A stretch of 64,000 nucleotides of DNA from Brochothrix campestris FSL F6-1037 (GCF_000525915.1 NZ_AODH01000012.1:1-64000), one strand, 5' to 3'. Positions 37,496 to 46,098 are shown, counted from the first letter of the stretch. Notes: generated from the letters alone by a model not told the origin. Translations and numbers: made by a program.

Positions 37496-38679
37496 TATTC
37501 ATCGCCCCCATTTCCCGATAACGCTGCTAGTAATGAGCCACGAATCACAATCCCAATAAACTTCTCATCTTTCAGGACCGCAATCGGAACAGGACTGCTT
37601 GACATTTCTTCGATTAAATCATTGACTGGTGTATCAGCATCAGTAGTTGGTATATCACGGTGGATGATATCAGAAAATTCACCTTCACTCTTTTTAATAA
37701 AGGTTGACACTTCAAGTGCATGTACCATACCGATTAATTTACGCTGTTTCGTTACAAAAATACTTGATAAACCTTCTTCACCCATTAACTTCAAGGCGAA
37801 ACGTGGGCCACGACGTTCTATGTCAATTGTTGTCGGGCGAATCATTACATTTTCAGCAGTCAATACTTTCGAGCGATCGACATCTTCTGTAAATTCTTCA
37901 ACATAGGTATTCGCGGGATTCATTAGTATTTCTTCAGGTGTCCCAATTTGAACAACTGAACCATCACGCATAATCATGATGCGATCACCAATTTTCAAGG
38001 CTTCATGTAAATCATGTGTAATAAAGATAATTGTTTTTTGTAAATGTGCCTGCAATTCGATCAATTGTTCTTGCATATCTTTTCGATTCAACGGATCTAA
38101 CGCTGAGAAAGCTTCATCCATCAAGAGTACATCCGGATTGTTTGCCAACGCCCGTGCTAAGCCGACTCGTTGCTGCATCCCACCCGATAATTGATTAGGG
38201 TATTGTTCACCATATCCTTCTAATCCTACTGTTTTCAAGGCTTCTTCTGCTAACTTGAAGCGTTCTGTTTTGTCTACACCTTGAATTTCGAGACCGAATT
38301 CGACATTTTTTTGAATGCTGCGGTTTGGAAACAAACCAAAATTTTGAAACACCATACTCATCTTGCGACGTCTCACATCAATCAATTCTTTTTTAGTCAT
38401 TGTCGCTAAGTTTTCACCATCTAATAACATCGCACCCGATGTTGGCTCAATCAGTTGGTTTAACAAACGAATCAGTGTTGACTTACCACTTCCTGATAAG
38501 CCCATAATGACGAAAATTTCTCCTTCTTCGACATTAAAAGAGACGCGATTAACACCGACAGTTGCACCTGTTTGTTTTAAAATCTCGGCTTTTGATGCTT
38601 TTTTATCCAATAAAGCCAATGCTTTAATTGTATTTTTACCGAACACTTTTGTTAATTCTTTGACTTCGAACTTCGACAT
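37495..38679 (-). CDS. gbuA: Glycine betaine ABC transporter ATPase GbuA
   Basis: This 394-residue ATPase has Walker A GLSGSGKS (about residues 64-71), signature LSGGMQQR, Walker B VLLMDEAFSALD and C-terminal tandem CBS domains (about 285-390), which sense ionic strength in OpuA-type systems. The start ATG follows AAAGGATG. Order A-B-C equals the Listeria gbu operon. A 14-bp palindrome lies just upstream. Confidence 0.95.
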   Translation of the reverse strand: MSKFEVKELTKVFGKNTIKALALLDKKASKAEILKQTGATVGVNRVSFNVEEGEIFVIMGLSGSGKSTLIRLLNQLIEPTSGAMLLDGENLATMTKKELIDVRRRKMSMVFQNFGLFPNRSIQKNVEFGLEIQGVDKTERFKLAEEALKTVGLEGYGEQYPNQLSGGMQQRVGLARALANNPDVLLMDEAFSALDPLNRKDMQEQLIELQAHLQKTIIFITHDLHEALKIGDRIMIMRDGSVVQIGTPEEILMNPANTYVEEFTEDVDRSKVLTAENVMIRPTTIDIERRGPRFALKLMGEEGLSSIFVTKQRKLIGMVHALEVSTFIKKSEGEFSDIIHRDIPTTDADTPVNDLIEEMSSSPVPIAVLKDEKFIGIVIRGSLLAALSGNGGDE

Positions 38680-38698
38680 TTAAACCATCCTTTCGTAG

Positions 38699-38712
38699 TA
38701 ACCAATTGGTTA
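38699..38712. promoter_or_regulatory. Palindrome upstream of gbuA
   Basis: TAACCAATTGGTTA is a perfect 14-bp palindrome 20 bases before the gbuA start, next to the ribosome binding site. It could be an operator of a MarR-like or other dimeric repressor. Confidence 0.45.
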
Positions 38713-38962
38713 TTTTGACCTTTTATTCACCAAAAAACACTTACTACTATCCTATAACCTTAACAAAGATATAGAACTACTTCAACAAGACTCACTCCAA
38801 TTAAACGACTATTTTACACCTAACACTAGGCTACCGCTATCTTTGTGGAAAGTTATTTTTAAATCTAGCTAGGCTGTTTCTGAGTGTTTTTTAAGCAATT
38901 CAGTTGATATCACTGTTTTTATGTACTACTATTAAAGTAACTAGCTAAAGGAGCTGACAAAA

Positions 38963-39352
38963 ATGGCATTTAAAATGTTACACACGTGTTACCGTGTCAA
39001 AAACTTACAAGAATCCATCGCATTTTATAAAGAAGCACTCGATTTTGAAATCGTCAAAGAACGCGATTTTCCTGATGCAAAATTCACGTTAGTGTATTTG
39101 AGTAATTCGTTAACAACGGATGAATACGAACTCGAATTAACGTATAACTATGACCAAACAGAACCGTATACAATCGGAACAGGATATGGTCATATCGCGG
39201 TTGAATCTGATGATTTAGAAGCAACGCACGCGCGTCATTTAGCAGCAGGATTTGATGTTGGTCCATTAAAAAGCTTAGCAAATAATGCGGCCTCTTATTA
39301 CTTCATTACCGATCCAGATGGTTATCGAATTGAAATTATCCAAGCAAAATAA
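38963..39352 (+). CDS. gloA: Lactoylglutathione lyase / glyoxalase I (VOC family)
   Basis: This 129-residue metalloenzyme has two VOC modules. Probable metal ligands are His in MLHTCYR (residue 7), Glu in YELELTYN, His in GYGHIAVE and Glu in GYRIEIIQ, all present as in GloA. It isomerises the methylglyoxal hemithioacetal. Ribosome binding site AAAGGAG. Single gene. Confidence 0.92.
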   Translation: MAFKMLHTCYRVKNLQESIAFYKEALDFEIVKERDFPDAKFTLVYLSNSLTTDEYELELTYNYDQTEPYTIGTGYGHIAVESDDLEATHARHLAAGFDVGPLKSLANNAASYYFITDPDGYRIEIIQAK

Positions 39353-39365
39353 AGACATACTGCAG

Positions 39366-39396
39366 CGCCAATTTCGGATTGAATTGGCGTTTTCAT
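39366..39396 (+). terminator. Terminator of the glyoxalase gene
   Basis: CGCCAATT/AATTGGCG around TCGGATTG is followed by TTTTC. Confidence 0.75.
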
Positions 39397-39417
39397 TTAA
39401 TGAAGGGAAGTTCCCAT

Positions 39418-40167
39418 ATGAAACGAAGCATTATCAATTTCCGTGATATCGGTGGTTTAAAGATTGCAGATGGACGATGTATCAAAAAAGAAACACTCTA
39501 CCGATCGGGTAATCTTGCGCAAGTTAAAGCTGCTTCACCAGCCTTTTCAACTTATCGTATCGCAACAGTTTGTGATCTGAGAACGTTGGTTGAAAAACGT
39601 TATCAACATACGAAATATGATTTTGATAATGTTGTCAACGTCCCATTAGTCGATAAGAGCCGCCAACTTTTCACTAAAAAAACATTGAAATTAATCACGC
39701 GCAAAGCGACTGAGGCTGACTTCGAACGGTTGATGATTGATACGTACAAAAACATGGTACTCTATTGCCAACCTGAAATCAAAACAATTTTCACTCTTCT
39801 GGCTGATGCCACTCAATTACCATTACTGATTCATTGTTCTGCCGGCAAGGATCGCACAGGCTTTATCAGTGCCCTCATCCAGTTATTACTTGGCGCCTCA
39901 TATGACGATGTTTTAGAACATTATCTCGCATCCAATGATGAACTCACCTCTTCCATACGAGGACCTGCTCGTCTATTAAAAGTGATTAGTTTCAATCGTT
40001 TAAGTTCTGAGACGTTAGCGCCGATTAGAATGGTCCGTCAAAGTTATTTAGATGCCGCCTTGACGATTATTACAACCAATTTCGGATCGGTTGAACAGTA
40101 TTTAATACAAGACTGTGGCCTCACTGCCACAACCATTCAAGAAATCAAACAGAATTTACTCCAGTAA
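39418..40167 (+). CDS. Tyrosine/lipid phosphatase (LipA-like, DSP fold)
   Basis: This 249-residue protein starts NFRDIGGLKIADGRCIKKETLYRSGNL, the typical N-terminus of the family. It carries the P-loop HCSAGKDRTG with catalytic Cys and Arg; the Lys/Asp variant of the loop is shared with Listeria LipA, which acts on tyrosine phosphate and phosphoinositides. ATG 39418 follows GAAGGGAAG. No signal peptide is seen. The natural substrate is unknown. Confidence 0.88.
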   Translation: MKRSIINFRDIGGLKIADGRCIKKETLYRSGNLAQVKAASPAFSTYRIATVCDLRTLVEKRYQHTKYDFDNVVNVPLVDKSRQLFTKKTLKLITRKATEADFERLMIDTYKNMVLYCQPEIKTIFTLLADATQLPLLIHCSAGKDRTGFISALIQLLLGASYDDVLEHYLASNDELTSSIRGPARLLKVISFNRLSSETLAPIRMVRQSYLDAALTIITTNFGSVEQYLIQDCGLTATTIQEIKQNLLQ

Positions 40168-40171
40168 GGAG

Positions 40172-40213
40172 TTGCTGTTTGTTTCTTTAAGATGTAAAAT
40201 GAAAGCGTATACA
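40172..40213 (+). promoter_or_regulatory. dha promoter with cre site
   Basis: TTGCTG at 40172-40177, a 17-base spacer and TAAAAT at 40195-40200. TGAAAGCGTATACA at 40200-40213 fits the CcpA cre consensus TGWAARCGYTWNCW at 13 of 14 positions and covers the transcription start, so catabolite repression of dhaKLM is likely. Confidence 0.7.
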
Positions 40214-40231
40214 ACAAAAGGAGTGATTGAT

Positions 40232-41221
40232 TTGAAAAAAATTATGAATGCACCAGAAAATATTGTTAATGAAATGTTAGAGGGACTCACGACTGTACAC
40301 AAAGAGCTCGTTTATCGTGTGCCGGGCACTTCTGTAATCGCTAAAGTGGCACAGTCAGCTGGCCAAGTGGGACTTGTTAGCGGCGGTGGTAGTGGCCACG
40401 AACCTGCACACGCCGGTTTCGTTGGTGATGGTATGTTGGCAGCCGCTGCTTGCGGCCCTGTTTTTACCTCTCCTTCTCCTGATCAAGTGCTTGAGGCAAT
40501 TAAAGTTGCAGATAGTGGCGCAGGGGTATTGTTAATTATTAAAAATTACAGTGGCGATATCATGAATTTTGATATGGCGAAAGACTTAGCAGAGATGGAA
40601 GGTATTGCGGTTGACTTTGTTATTGTCGATGATGATATCGCGGTTGAGGATAGCACCTATACACAGGGGCGTCGTGGTGTTGCTGGCACGATTTTGGTAC
40701 ACAAAATTCTCGGCGCCGCTGCGCGTTCGGGATTGAAGCTCGCCGAGTTAAAAGCAATTGGCGATGCACTGATTCCTAATATCAAAACATTAGGTCTTGC
40801 GATAAATCCGGCAACGGTACCTGAAGTCGGTAAACCTGGTTTTGAATTAGGAGCTGATGAAATTGAATTCGGGATTGGTATTCATGGTGAACCCGGATAC
40901 CGTCGTGAAAAATTAAAAACATCCGCTGAAATGGCAACCGAGTTGGTCGACACACTGGAACGAAGTATTTCATTAGAGCAACAATCGATTGCGGTCTTAA
41001 TTAATGGACTCGGGGCGACACCGTTGATGGAGCAATATGTATTTGCTAACGACGCCTTACGGCTGCTTGAAGCAAAAGGCGCTTCAATTGTTTTTAAAAA
41101 ACTAGGGGATTATATGACGGCCATCGATATGGCAGGTGTCTCGTTGACTGTTCTAACCTTGACTGACTCACGCTATCTTGATTGGCTTAATGAACCCGTT
41201 ACAACAATCGCATGGAATTAA
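40232..41221 (+). CDS. dhaK: Dihydroxyacetone kinase subunit DhaK
   Basis: This 329-residue subunit binds dihydroxyacetone covalently through His (motif GIGIHGEPGY). N-terminal features GLVSGGGSGHEPAHAGFVG and GPVFTSPSPDQ line the substrate pocket. TTG 40232 is chosen because AAAGGAG is 8 bases upstream and the start matches family length. It is the first gene of dhaKLM, the PTS-dependent form that uses phosphoryl transfer from DhaM. Confidence 0.95.
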   Translation: MKKIMNAPENIVNEMLEGLTTVHKELVYRVPGTSVIAKVAQSAGQVGLVSGGGSGHEPAHAGFVGDGMLAAAACGPVFTSPSPDQVLEAIKVADSGAGVLLIIKNYSGDIMNFDMAKDLAEMEGIAVDFVIVDDDIAVEDSTYTQGRRGVAGTILVHKILGAAARSGLKLAELKAIGDALIPNIKTLGLAINPATVPEVGKPGFELGADEIEFGIGIHGEPGYRREKLKTSAEMATELVDTLERSISLEQQSIAVLINGLGATPLMEQYVFANDALRLLEAKGASIVFKKLGDYMTAIDMAGVSLTVLTLTDSRYLDWLNEPVTTIAWN

Positions 41222-41235
41222 AGGAGGAATAACCA

Positions 41236-41832
41236 ATGTTAACTAATGCTAATTTAATGACTGCCCTCAACTTGTTTTGTGATGACTTAATTGCTAATAA
41301 AGCCTATTTAAGTGATTTAGATTCACCAATTGGTGATGGTGATCACGGTGTCAATATGTCACGTGGGGCACTTGCTTTAAAAGAAGCACTTATCGAAAAA
41401 CAACCTGGCACTTTATCAGAAACATTCAAACTGGCTGGAATGACGTTATTAAGCAAAGTTGGCGGCGCTTCTGGCCCATTATATGGCTCTGCCTTTATGG
41501 GCATGAGCAACATTAGCGGCACTGTTTTAGCGAATTCCGAACTCGCCGACGCCTTACAATTAGGAATGGACATGGTTGCTAAGCGTGGAAAATCGACGGT
41601 CGGAGAAAAGACCATGCTCGATGTTTGGGGGCCTAGCATTGCGCACATTCGCGCAAATGACCTTACAACCACAACGATTAAAGAGGCGGTTGATGCTACG
41701 AAAGACCTCCTTGCTACAAAAGGTCGCGCTTCTTTCTTAGGCGAACGCTCAATCGGTCACATCGATCCAGGGGCAGCCTCATCAGGCTTCTTCTTTAATA
41801 ATTTATTGAAAGCAGGTGTCTTGGATGACTAA
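41236..41832 (+). CDS. dhaL: Dihydroxyacetone kinase subunit DhaL
   Basis: This 198-residue subunit holds ADP as cofactor. The Mg-binding motif SPIGDGDHGVNMSRG and nucleotide-loop GGASGPLYGSAFM are present. It accepts phosphate from DhaM and passes it to dihydroxyacetone on DhaK. It starts 14 bases after dhaK (AAAGGAGG) and overlaps dhaM by 8 bases. Confidence 0.95.
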   Translation: MLTNANLMTALNLFCDDLIANKAYLSDLDSPIGDGDHGVNMSRGALALKEALIEKQPGTLSETFKLAGMTLLSKVGGASGPLYGSAFMGMSNISGTVLANSELADALQLGMDMVAKRGKSTVGEKTMLDVWGPSIAHIRANDLTTTTIKEAVDATKDLLATKGRASFLGERSIGHIDPGAASSGFFFNNLLKAGVLDD

Positions 41833-42196
41833 TGCTGGTATTGTTATTGTCTCACACGTTCCCGAACTGGCGGAAGGCGTCGTTCGCTTACTAAAAGAAG
41901 CCGCAAAAGATGTGCCGATTACTTTTTCAGGTGGCAACGATGACGGTGAAATCGGCACGAGTTTTTCTGTCATTGAAGCTGCCTTAGCAAATAATAGCGG
42001 CGACGAAATTTATGCCTTTTATGACTTAGGTAGCGCCAAGATGAATCTTGAAATGGTTGCTGAACTAAGCGCTAAAAACATCGTCATTTACGATACTGCT
42101 TTTATCGAAGGTGCTTACACTGCCGCCGCCCTTTTAGCAACGGGCGCTAAGCGTTCTTTTGTCGAGGAACAGCTACAATCTTTAACCATTAAATGA
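41825..42196 (+). CDS. dhaM: Dihydroxyacetone kinase phosphotransfer subunit DhaM
   Basis: This 123-residue EIIA-Man-like domain has the phospho-accepting His in IVIVSHVPELAEG (residue 11). It lacks the HPr and EI-like domains of the E. coli protein, as usual in Firmicutes, and takes phosphate from HPr. GGNDDGEIGTS is the conserved glycine loop. ATG 41825 is preferred over GTG 41816. Confidence 0.94.
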   Translation: MTNAGIVIVSHVPELAEGVVRLLKEAAKDVPITFSGGNDDGEIGTSFSVIEAALANNSGDEIYAFYDLGSAKMNLEMVAELSAKNIVIYDTAFIEGAYTAAALLATGAKRSFVEEQLQSLTIK

Positions 42197-42239
42197 TTCA
42201 TCAATTTATGCCTTGAATTACGCATAAATTGATGAATCA
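42194..42239. repeat. Perfect 18-bp inverted repeat after dhaM
   Basis: TGATTCATCAATTTATGC is exactly complementary to 42222-42239 across a 10-base loop, and the left arm begins at the dhaM stop codon. No T-tract follows, so it is not a standard terminator; a separate terminator lies just downstream. Confidence 0.85.
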
Positions 42240-42252
42240 CTCAAATTTTATC

Positions 42253-42299
42253 AAAAAAACCCGTCACTACTTGCTTTGCAAAGGTGATGGGTTTTTTTT
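42253..42299 (+). terminator. Terminator of dhaKLM
   Basis: AAAAACCC-TCAC and GTGA-GGGTTTTT pair, followed by T residues. Confidence 0.85.
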
Positions 42300-42427
42300 A
42301 CTGTCATTTAGTCTTTTGTACTAACTCTTTATGTTTTACAAGCTAGTAGTCGTATGGCAGAATGAACGTATCCTAACGAATATTATTTTATTTAATAAAA
42401 CATTACCTTAGATTGGAGCGATAACAA

Positions 42428-43375
42428 TTGAAAAAAACAGAACTCATTTCATTTTTTTTAGATTTAAGAGATTTTCCAACAGACAAAAAAAAACATAGTA
42501 ACACCAGGCTAAATGATTTAACAATCAAATATGGCATTGATTTCGAAACTGCATCGAAATTCAATCAACTACTCAGTGATACTTATACTGAAATTGAACA
42601 ACGAGGCGGTATCGAAAAATATCAACATTCTGATATCAGCTGGTTAAAGAGTGAGTTGGAATTATTATTACTCGCCTATCATTTCTGCTCAGATCAAGGC
42701 CTTAAAATCGCTGACATTTCAGTAATGCTAAGCGCTAACGAAACAGCAATCTTCCCCAAAACACCTAGTCAATTACAAAACACTTTTTATAAATTGAAAA
42801 AGCAGCTCATTCAAGTTGAAGATATCCATAAACGCAAACCGGGCCGGAAACGAAAATCAAAAGAAGAAAAATCAGCACAACAAAGAAGAAAATTACAAAA
42901 CAAACAAAGAGAAACACACAGCTATTCGAATCCCGAAATCGTCCGCCTTTTTTCCGATACAATGAACAATATCCAAATACTTTCGCATAACCCAGAAAAC
43001 GCTGAAAAAATAACAGATGTTCACCAACTAATTAATGGTTTACACACGCTTTCAAGCATTGCTGTTGCTACATCAAACGCTCATTCTGCTCAAGCAAATA
43101 CTATGAATGATTATATGCGCTTAAAAAGTCGATTGCTCTCGTTAGAATTAGAACTCGATCAAACGAAACAACAACAACATTCCTTACAACATCTTCTTAG
43201 CCAATACCTTTTCAATGGAGAAACAGCTTCATTGATAAGTGAAACAGCTTCATTGATAAGTGAAACAGCTTTTCAACAAAAAGCTCATAACTTATTGGCT
43301 ACACAAGGTATTACGGAGGAAAACTATCAACAATTCGAATATTTTTCTGATGGTTTCACAACACAAAACACATAA
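42428..43375 (+). CDS. Unknown protein with basic PGRKRK segment
   Basis: This 315-residue protein has no recognisable family. Residues 1-135 are helical and contain WLKSELELLLLAYHF...FPKTPSQLQNTFYKLKKQ, somewhat like a Myb/HTH module. A strongly basic stretch (HKRKPGRKRKSKEEK, about 137-155) contains an AT-hook-like core. A Gln/Leu-rich coiled coil (about 215-265) follows. Two ETASLIS heptads come from a 21-bp DNA repeat. TTG 42428 follows GGAG by 9 bases. It is probably a nucleic-acid-binding, oligomeric protein. Single gene. Confidence 0.65.
   Translation: MKKTELISFFLDLRDFPTDKKKHSNTRLNDLTIKYGIDFETASKFNQLLSDTYTEIEQRGGIEKYQHSDISWLKSELELLLLAYHFCSDQGLKIADISVMLSANETAIFPKTPSQLQNTFYKLKKQLIQVEDIHKRKPGRKRKSKEEKSAQQRRKLQNKQRETHSYSNPEIVRLFSDTMNNIQILSHNPENAEKITDVHQLINGLHTLSSIAVATSNAHSAQANTMNDYMRLKSRLLSLELELDQTKQQQHSLQHLLSQYLFNGETASLISETASLISETAFQQKAHNLLATQGITEENYQQFEYFSDGFTTQNT
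43220..43271 (+). repeat. 21-bp in-frame tandem repeat
   Basis: GAAACAGCTTCATTGATAAG plus T is present twice exactly (43220-43240, 43241-43261), with a 10-base third start. It encodes ETASLIS heptads in the unknown basic protein. Confidence 0.85.
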
Positions 43376-43421
43376 AAAAGATACTGTTGTTCTCCATACG
43401 GGAGCAACAGTATCTTTTGCG
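43372..43421 (+). terminator. Terminator of the unknown basic protein gene
   Basis: AAAGATACTGTTG/CAACAGTATCTTT with inner CTCC/GGGA type pairing around ATAC; ends in TTTT. Confidence 0.85.
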
Positions 43422-43454
43422 TTAGAAGCTTCCTTTTCAGATAAATAATTAAAC

Positions 43455-44390
43455 TTATTTTAACCCCTCGTAAATTTGCGTGATGTTCCACTCCATCATC
43501 GCTAAGTAGGTCGCTCCCGATGAGCCTTGTACACCTAACGAATCTGTATATAACTTCCCTTCATTAATCGGCACCTTCGTTTCTTGTGACAAGGTTGCCA
43601 TGCTCTTTGGATTGACACTTGTTTCGACAAATAGTTTCGGTATTTTCGTCGCTCTTGTTAAATCAATAATCCGCGTTAATTGCGCTGGTGTCCCTTCATT
43701 TTCGGAGTTGATTTCCCAAATATACTCAGACTTCAAACCATAAGCCTTGCTAAAGTATTTAAAGGCACCCTCACTCGTAATTAACACGGCTCGTTCAGTT
43801 GGAATCGTCGCCAGCTTCATCCGGGCTTGTTGATCGACCTTTGTTAACTTATCCTTATAAGCCGTCGCCTTTTTCTGATAACTGTCTTTATGCGTTGGAT
43901 CTTTTTGCGCGAGTACAGCTGTAATATTATCAATGTAACGCATCCCATTGTTGATATCGAGCCAAGCATGTGGATCCTTTTCTTTTTTTCCATTTAACGT
44001 AATTGCTTTAATCCCTTTAGAAACTGCAAAAGTGACCTCATTTTCTTTGTCTTTTTGTTGGGTACTATCAAGTAATTTAGTAAACCACCCATTACCGACT
44101 TCCAAATTGAGGCCATTATAAAAAATAAGCGCAGCCGCTGCTGTTTTGGCCGTATCAATCGGTAAGGGTTCGTATTCATGGGGATCTTGCCCGACCGGTA
44201 CAATACTATGTACCGAGACATGTTCACCGCCAACCTGTTCAACCATATCTTTTAAAATCGAATTGGTCACGACCACTTGCATCTTATCAGCCGCTGTTTC
44301 TGCTGTTTTTGACGAGGCACAGCCTGTTAGTAACAGCGTCAAACAGGCGATAACTATTAGCAAACCAGCTGTTTTTTTCTTAAAAGTCAT
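43455..44390 (-). CDS. Manganese/zinc-binding lipoprotein of cluster A-I (MntC/PsaA type)
   Basis: This 311-residue receptor has the lipobox LLTGC. The four metal-ligand regions are DPHEYEP, DPHAWLD, TSEGAFKYF and LYTDSLG, the His-His-Glu-Asp set typical of Mn-binding PsaA/MntC. No His-rich loop of zinc receptors is present, favouring Mn. It is the last gene of the operon. The operator upstream supports MntR control. Confidence 0.9.
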   Translation of the reverse strand: MTFKKKTAGLLIVIACLTLLLTGCASSKTAETAADKMQVVVTNSILKDMVEQVGGEHVSVHSIVPVGQDPHEYEPLPIDTAKTAAAALIFYNGLNLEVGNGWFTKLLDSTQQKDKENEVTFAVSKGIKAITLNGKKEKDPHAWLDINNGMRYIDNITAVLAQKDPTHKDSYQKKATAYKDKLTKVDQQARMKLATIPTERAVLITSEGAFKYFSKAYGLKSEYIWEINSENEGTPAQLTRIIDLTRATKIPKLFVETSVNPKSMATLSQETKVPINEGKLYTDSLGVQGSSGATYLAMMEWNITQIYEGLK

Positions 44391-44402
44391 TTTTATCTCC
44401 CC

Positions 44403-45236
44403 TTAGCTTTTAATCCGACGGATCGAACTTTTTTTTGACATTAGAAACGCAACGACAAAACACACGGCTGCACACATCACAATACAAGGACCCGAGGCAA
44501 GGTTATTCACAAAGCTCACATAGAGTCCGACGACTGCACTGAGCACACCAATTGTTACCGCTAAAAAAATCATTTGACCGAGTTTATTTGTTAATAAGTA
44601 AGCGGTTGATGCTGGGATAATTAACATTGCAACCACTAATATCACACCGACTGTTTGTAAGGCGACAACTGTCACTAACGTCAGTAATACCATCAAAAAG
44701 TAATGAATAACCTTTGTATTAACACCATAACTTTTAGCAATTATCTCATCAAAGGTGCTCACCGCTAATTGTTTATAAAACAAACTGACTAACACAATGA
44801 CTAACAAAGTCACGACTAAGGTGACCCATAGGTCGGTCCGTTGAACAGCTAAAATATTACCAAATAAAATGTGATATAAATTAGTTGAACTTTTAGCAAT
44901 CGTCACTAGAATCATTCCCAATGCTAAAAATGAACTTAAAATTATCCCAATTGCGGCATCGTTTTTCAAAGGACTACGCTCCGTAATGAACCCAATCCCT
45001 AAGGCAGCTAGTATTCCAAATACAGTCGAACCAATCAAAAAGTTAATGCCTAACATGTATGAAATGGCAACACCTGGCAAGACTGCGTGTGAGATGGCAT
45101 CACCCATTAACGACATTCCACGCAATACGACAAAACTACCAATAATGCCTGAACTGATGCCGACTAAAATGGCTGTAATTAATGCCTGTTGTAAAAAGTT
45201 ATACTCGCCTAACGCTTCAAAGAAAATCGAAACCAC
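44403..45236 (-). CDS. Manganese-type ABC transporter permease (MntB-like)
   Basis: This 277-residue ABC-3 family permease has about eight or nine helices. VLRGMSLMGDAISHAVLPGVAISY is the family hallmark, as is QTVGVILVVAMLIIPASTAYLL. It lies 3 bases after the ATPase gene and 12 before the receptor gene. It forms the membrane channel. Confidence 0.92.
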   Translation of the reverse strand: MVSIFFEALGEYNFLQQALITAILVGISSGIIGSFVVLRGMSLMGDAISHAVLPGVAISYMLGINFLIGSTVFGILAALGIGFITERSPLKNDAAIGIILSSFLALGMILVTIAKSSTNLYHILFGNILAVQRTDLWVTLVVTLLVIVLVSLFYKQLAVSTFDEIIAKSYGVNTKVIHYFLMVLLTLVTVVALQTVGVILVVAMLIIPASTAYLLTNKLGQMIFLAVTIGVLSAVVGLYVSFVNNLASGPCIVMCAAVCFVVAFLMSKKSSIRRIKS

Positions 45237-45239
45237 CTC

Positions 45240-45930
45240 CTATAAATTAATTGCGATACCGTATGCTTGCGCGATTGTTTCGCTCGTAAATACGTCAGCA
45301 ACTTTGCCGTGAATCGCTGTCGTTTTATTCAATAACAGAACATCTTCAAAGTACTCCTGCACCTTCGTTAAATCATGATGCACAATTATGACGGTGTGCC
45401 CCTGTTGCTGTAAGCTGTGAATACGATGCATAATAATTTTTTCACTCACAATATCAACGCCTGCGAACGGTTCATCCAACAAATAAACATTAGCTTCTTG
45501 CACCAATGCTCTCGCAATTACAACTCGTTGCAATTGACCTCCGGATAAAGCAGAAATTTGTCGTTGTGCATAATTCTCCATCTCGACCGCAACTAAACTT
45601 TTTTTCACAGCTGCACGCTCTTTCTTACCCGGTCGTTGAAACAGCCCCAATGAGGGATAGGTTCCCATTAAGACCATATCAAATACCGTAATGGGATAAC
45701 TTAAATCAATTGCTTGTCGCTGAGGCACATATGCCATTTTAGCGTCGAAATCATCGTAGGTGATAACCCCATCACTTGGAACTAATCCCACAAGCGCTTT
45801 TAAAAAAAGTTGATTTCCCCGCACCATTGGGACCAATTATGCCCGTTAACACACCTTTTCGAAGCGTGACGTTAATATTTTCTAACACGGTTACTTGGCC
45901 ATAAGCAACTGACAAATGTTCTACTTTCAT
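45240..45930 (-). CDS. Manganese-type ABC transporter ATPase (MntA-like), frameshifted in this sequence
   Basis: The protein has about 229 residues. The ATG 45930 follows AAAGGAGGAGCT and opens MKVEHLSVAYGQVTVLENI with Walker A GPNGAGKST. Directly after it a T7 run (A7 on +, about 45802-45808) has one base too many. Correcting it gives GKSTFLKALVGLVPSDG and joins signature LSGGQLQR and Walker B VYLLDEPFAGVD. It is the first gene of the ATPase-permease-receptor operon. Confidence 0.9.
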
Positions 45931-45943
45931 AGCTCCTCCTTTT

Positions 45944-45959
45944 GTTAGTCTTGACTAAC
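45944..45959. promoter_or_regulatory. MntR/DtxR-type operator of the manganese operon
   Basis: GTTAGTC-TT-GACTAAC is a perfect 7-bp inverted repeat between a TATAAT (minus strand, 45987-45992) and the ribosome binding site of the ATPase gene. Spacing and TAGTC/GACTA arms resemble sites of Mn-responsive DtxR-family repressors. Confidence 0.65.
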
Positions 45960-46042
45960 TAAGTTTCCCAAGACCAACTTAATCATATTATAGCGTGTAC
46001 GTTTTCAAAAATAAAGCAATAACCTCCAGGAGACTTTTGTTA

Positions 46043-46057
46043 AATATTCAGAAAATT
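46043..46057. promoter_or_regulatory. CodY box upstream of the third oppA
   Basis: AATATTCAGAAAATT matches 14 of 15 positions of AATTTTCWGAAAATT. It lies 13 bases upstream of the -35 element. Confidence 0.7.
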
Positions 46058-46069
46058 CTCATTTAACTA

Positions 46070-46098
46070 TTTACAGACTATTCTGAATAATGTATAGT
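46070..46098 (+). promoter_or_regulatory. Promoter of the third oppA
   Basis: TTTACA, a 17-base spacer and TATAGT. The spacer carries ACTATTCTGAATAAT, a weaker CodY-like site (11 of 15). The fourth oppA has the same hexamers and spacing. Confidence 0.65.

Noticed and set aside
43220-43271. Possible CRISPR-like repeat
   Set aside because: The 21-bp units are directly adjacent without spacers and are in frame inside a gene. No CRISPR array or cas gene is seen in the window.
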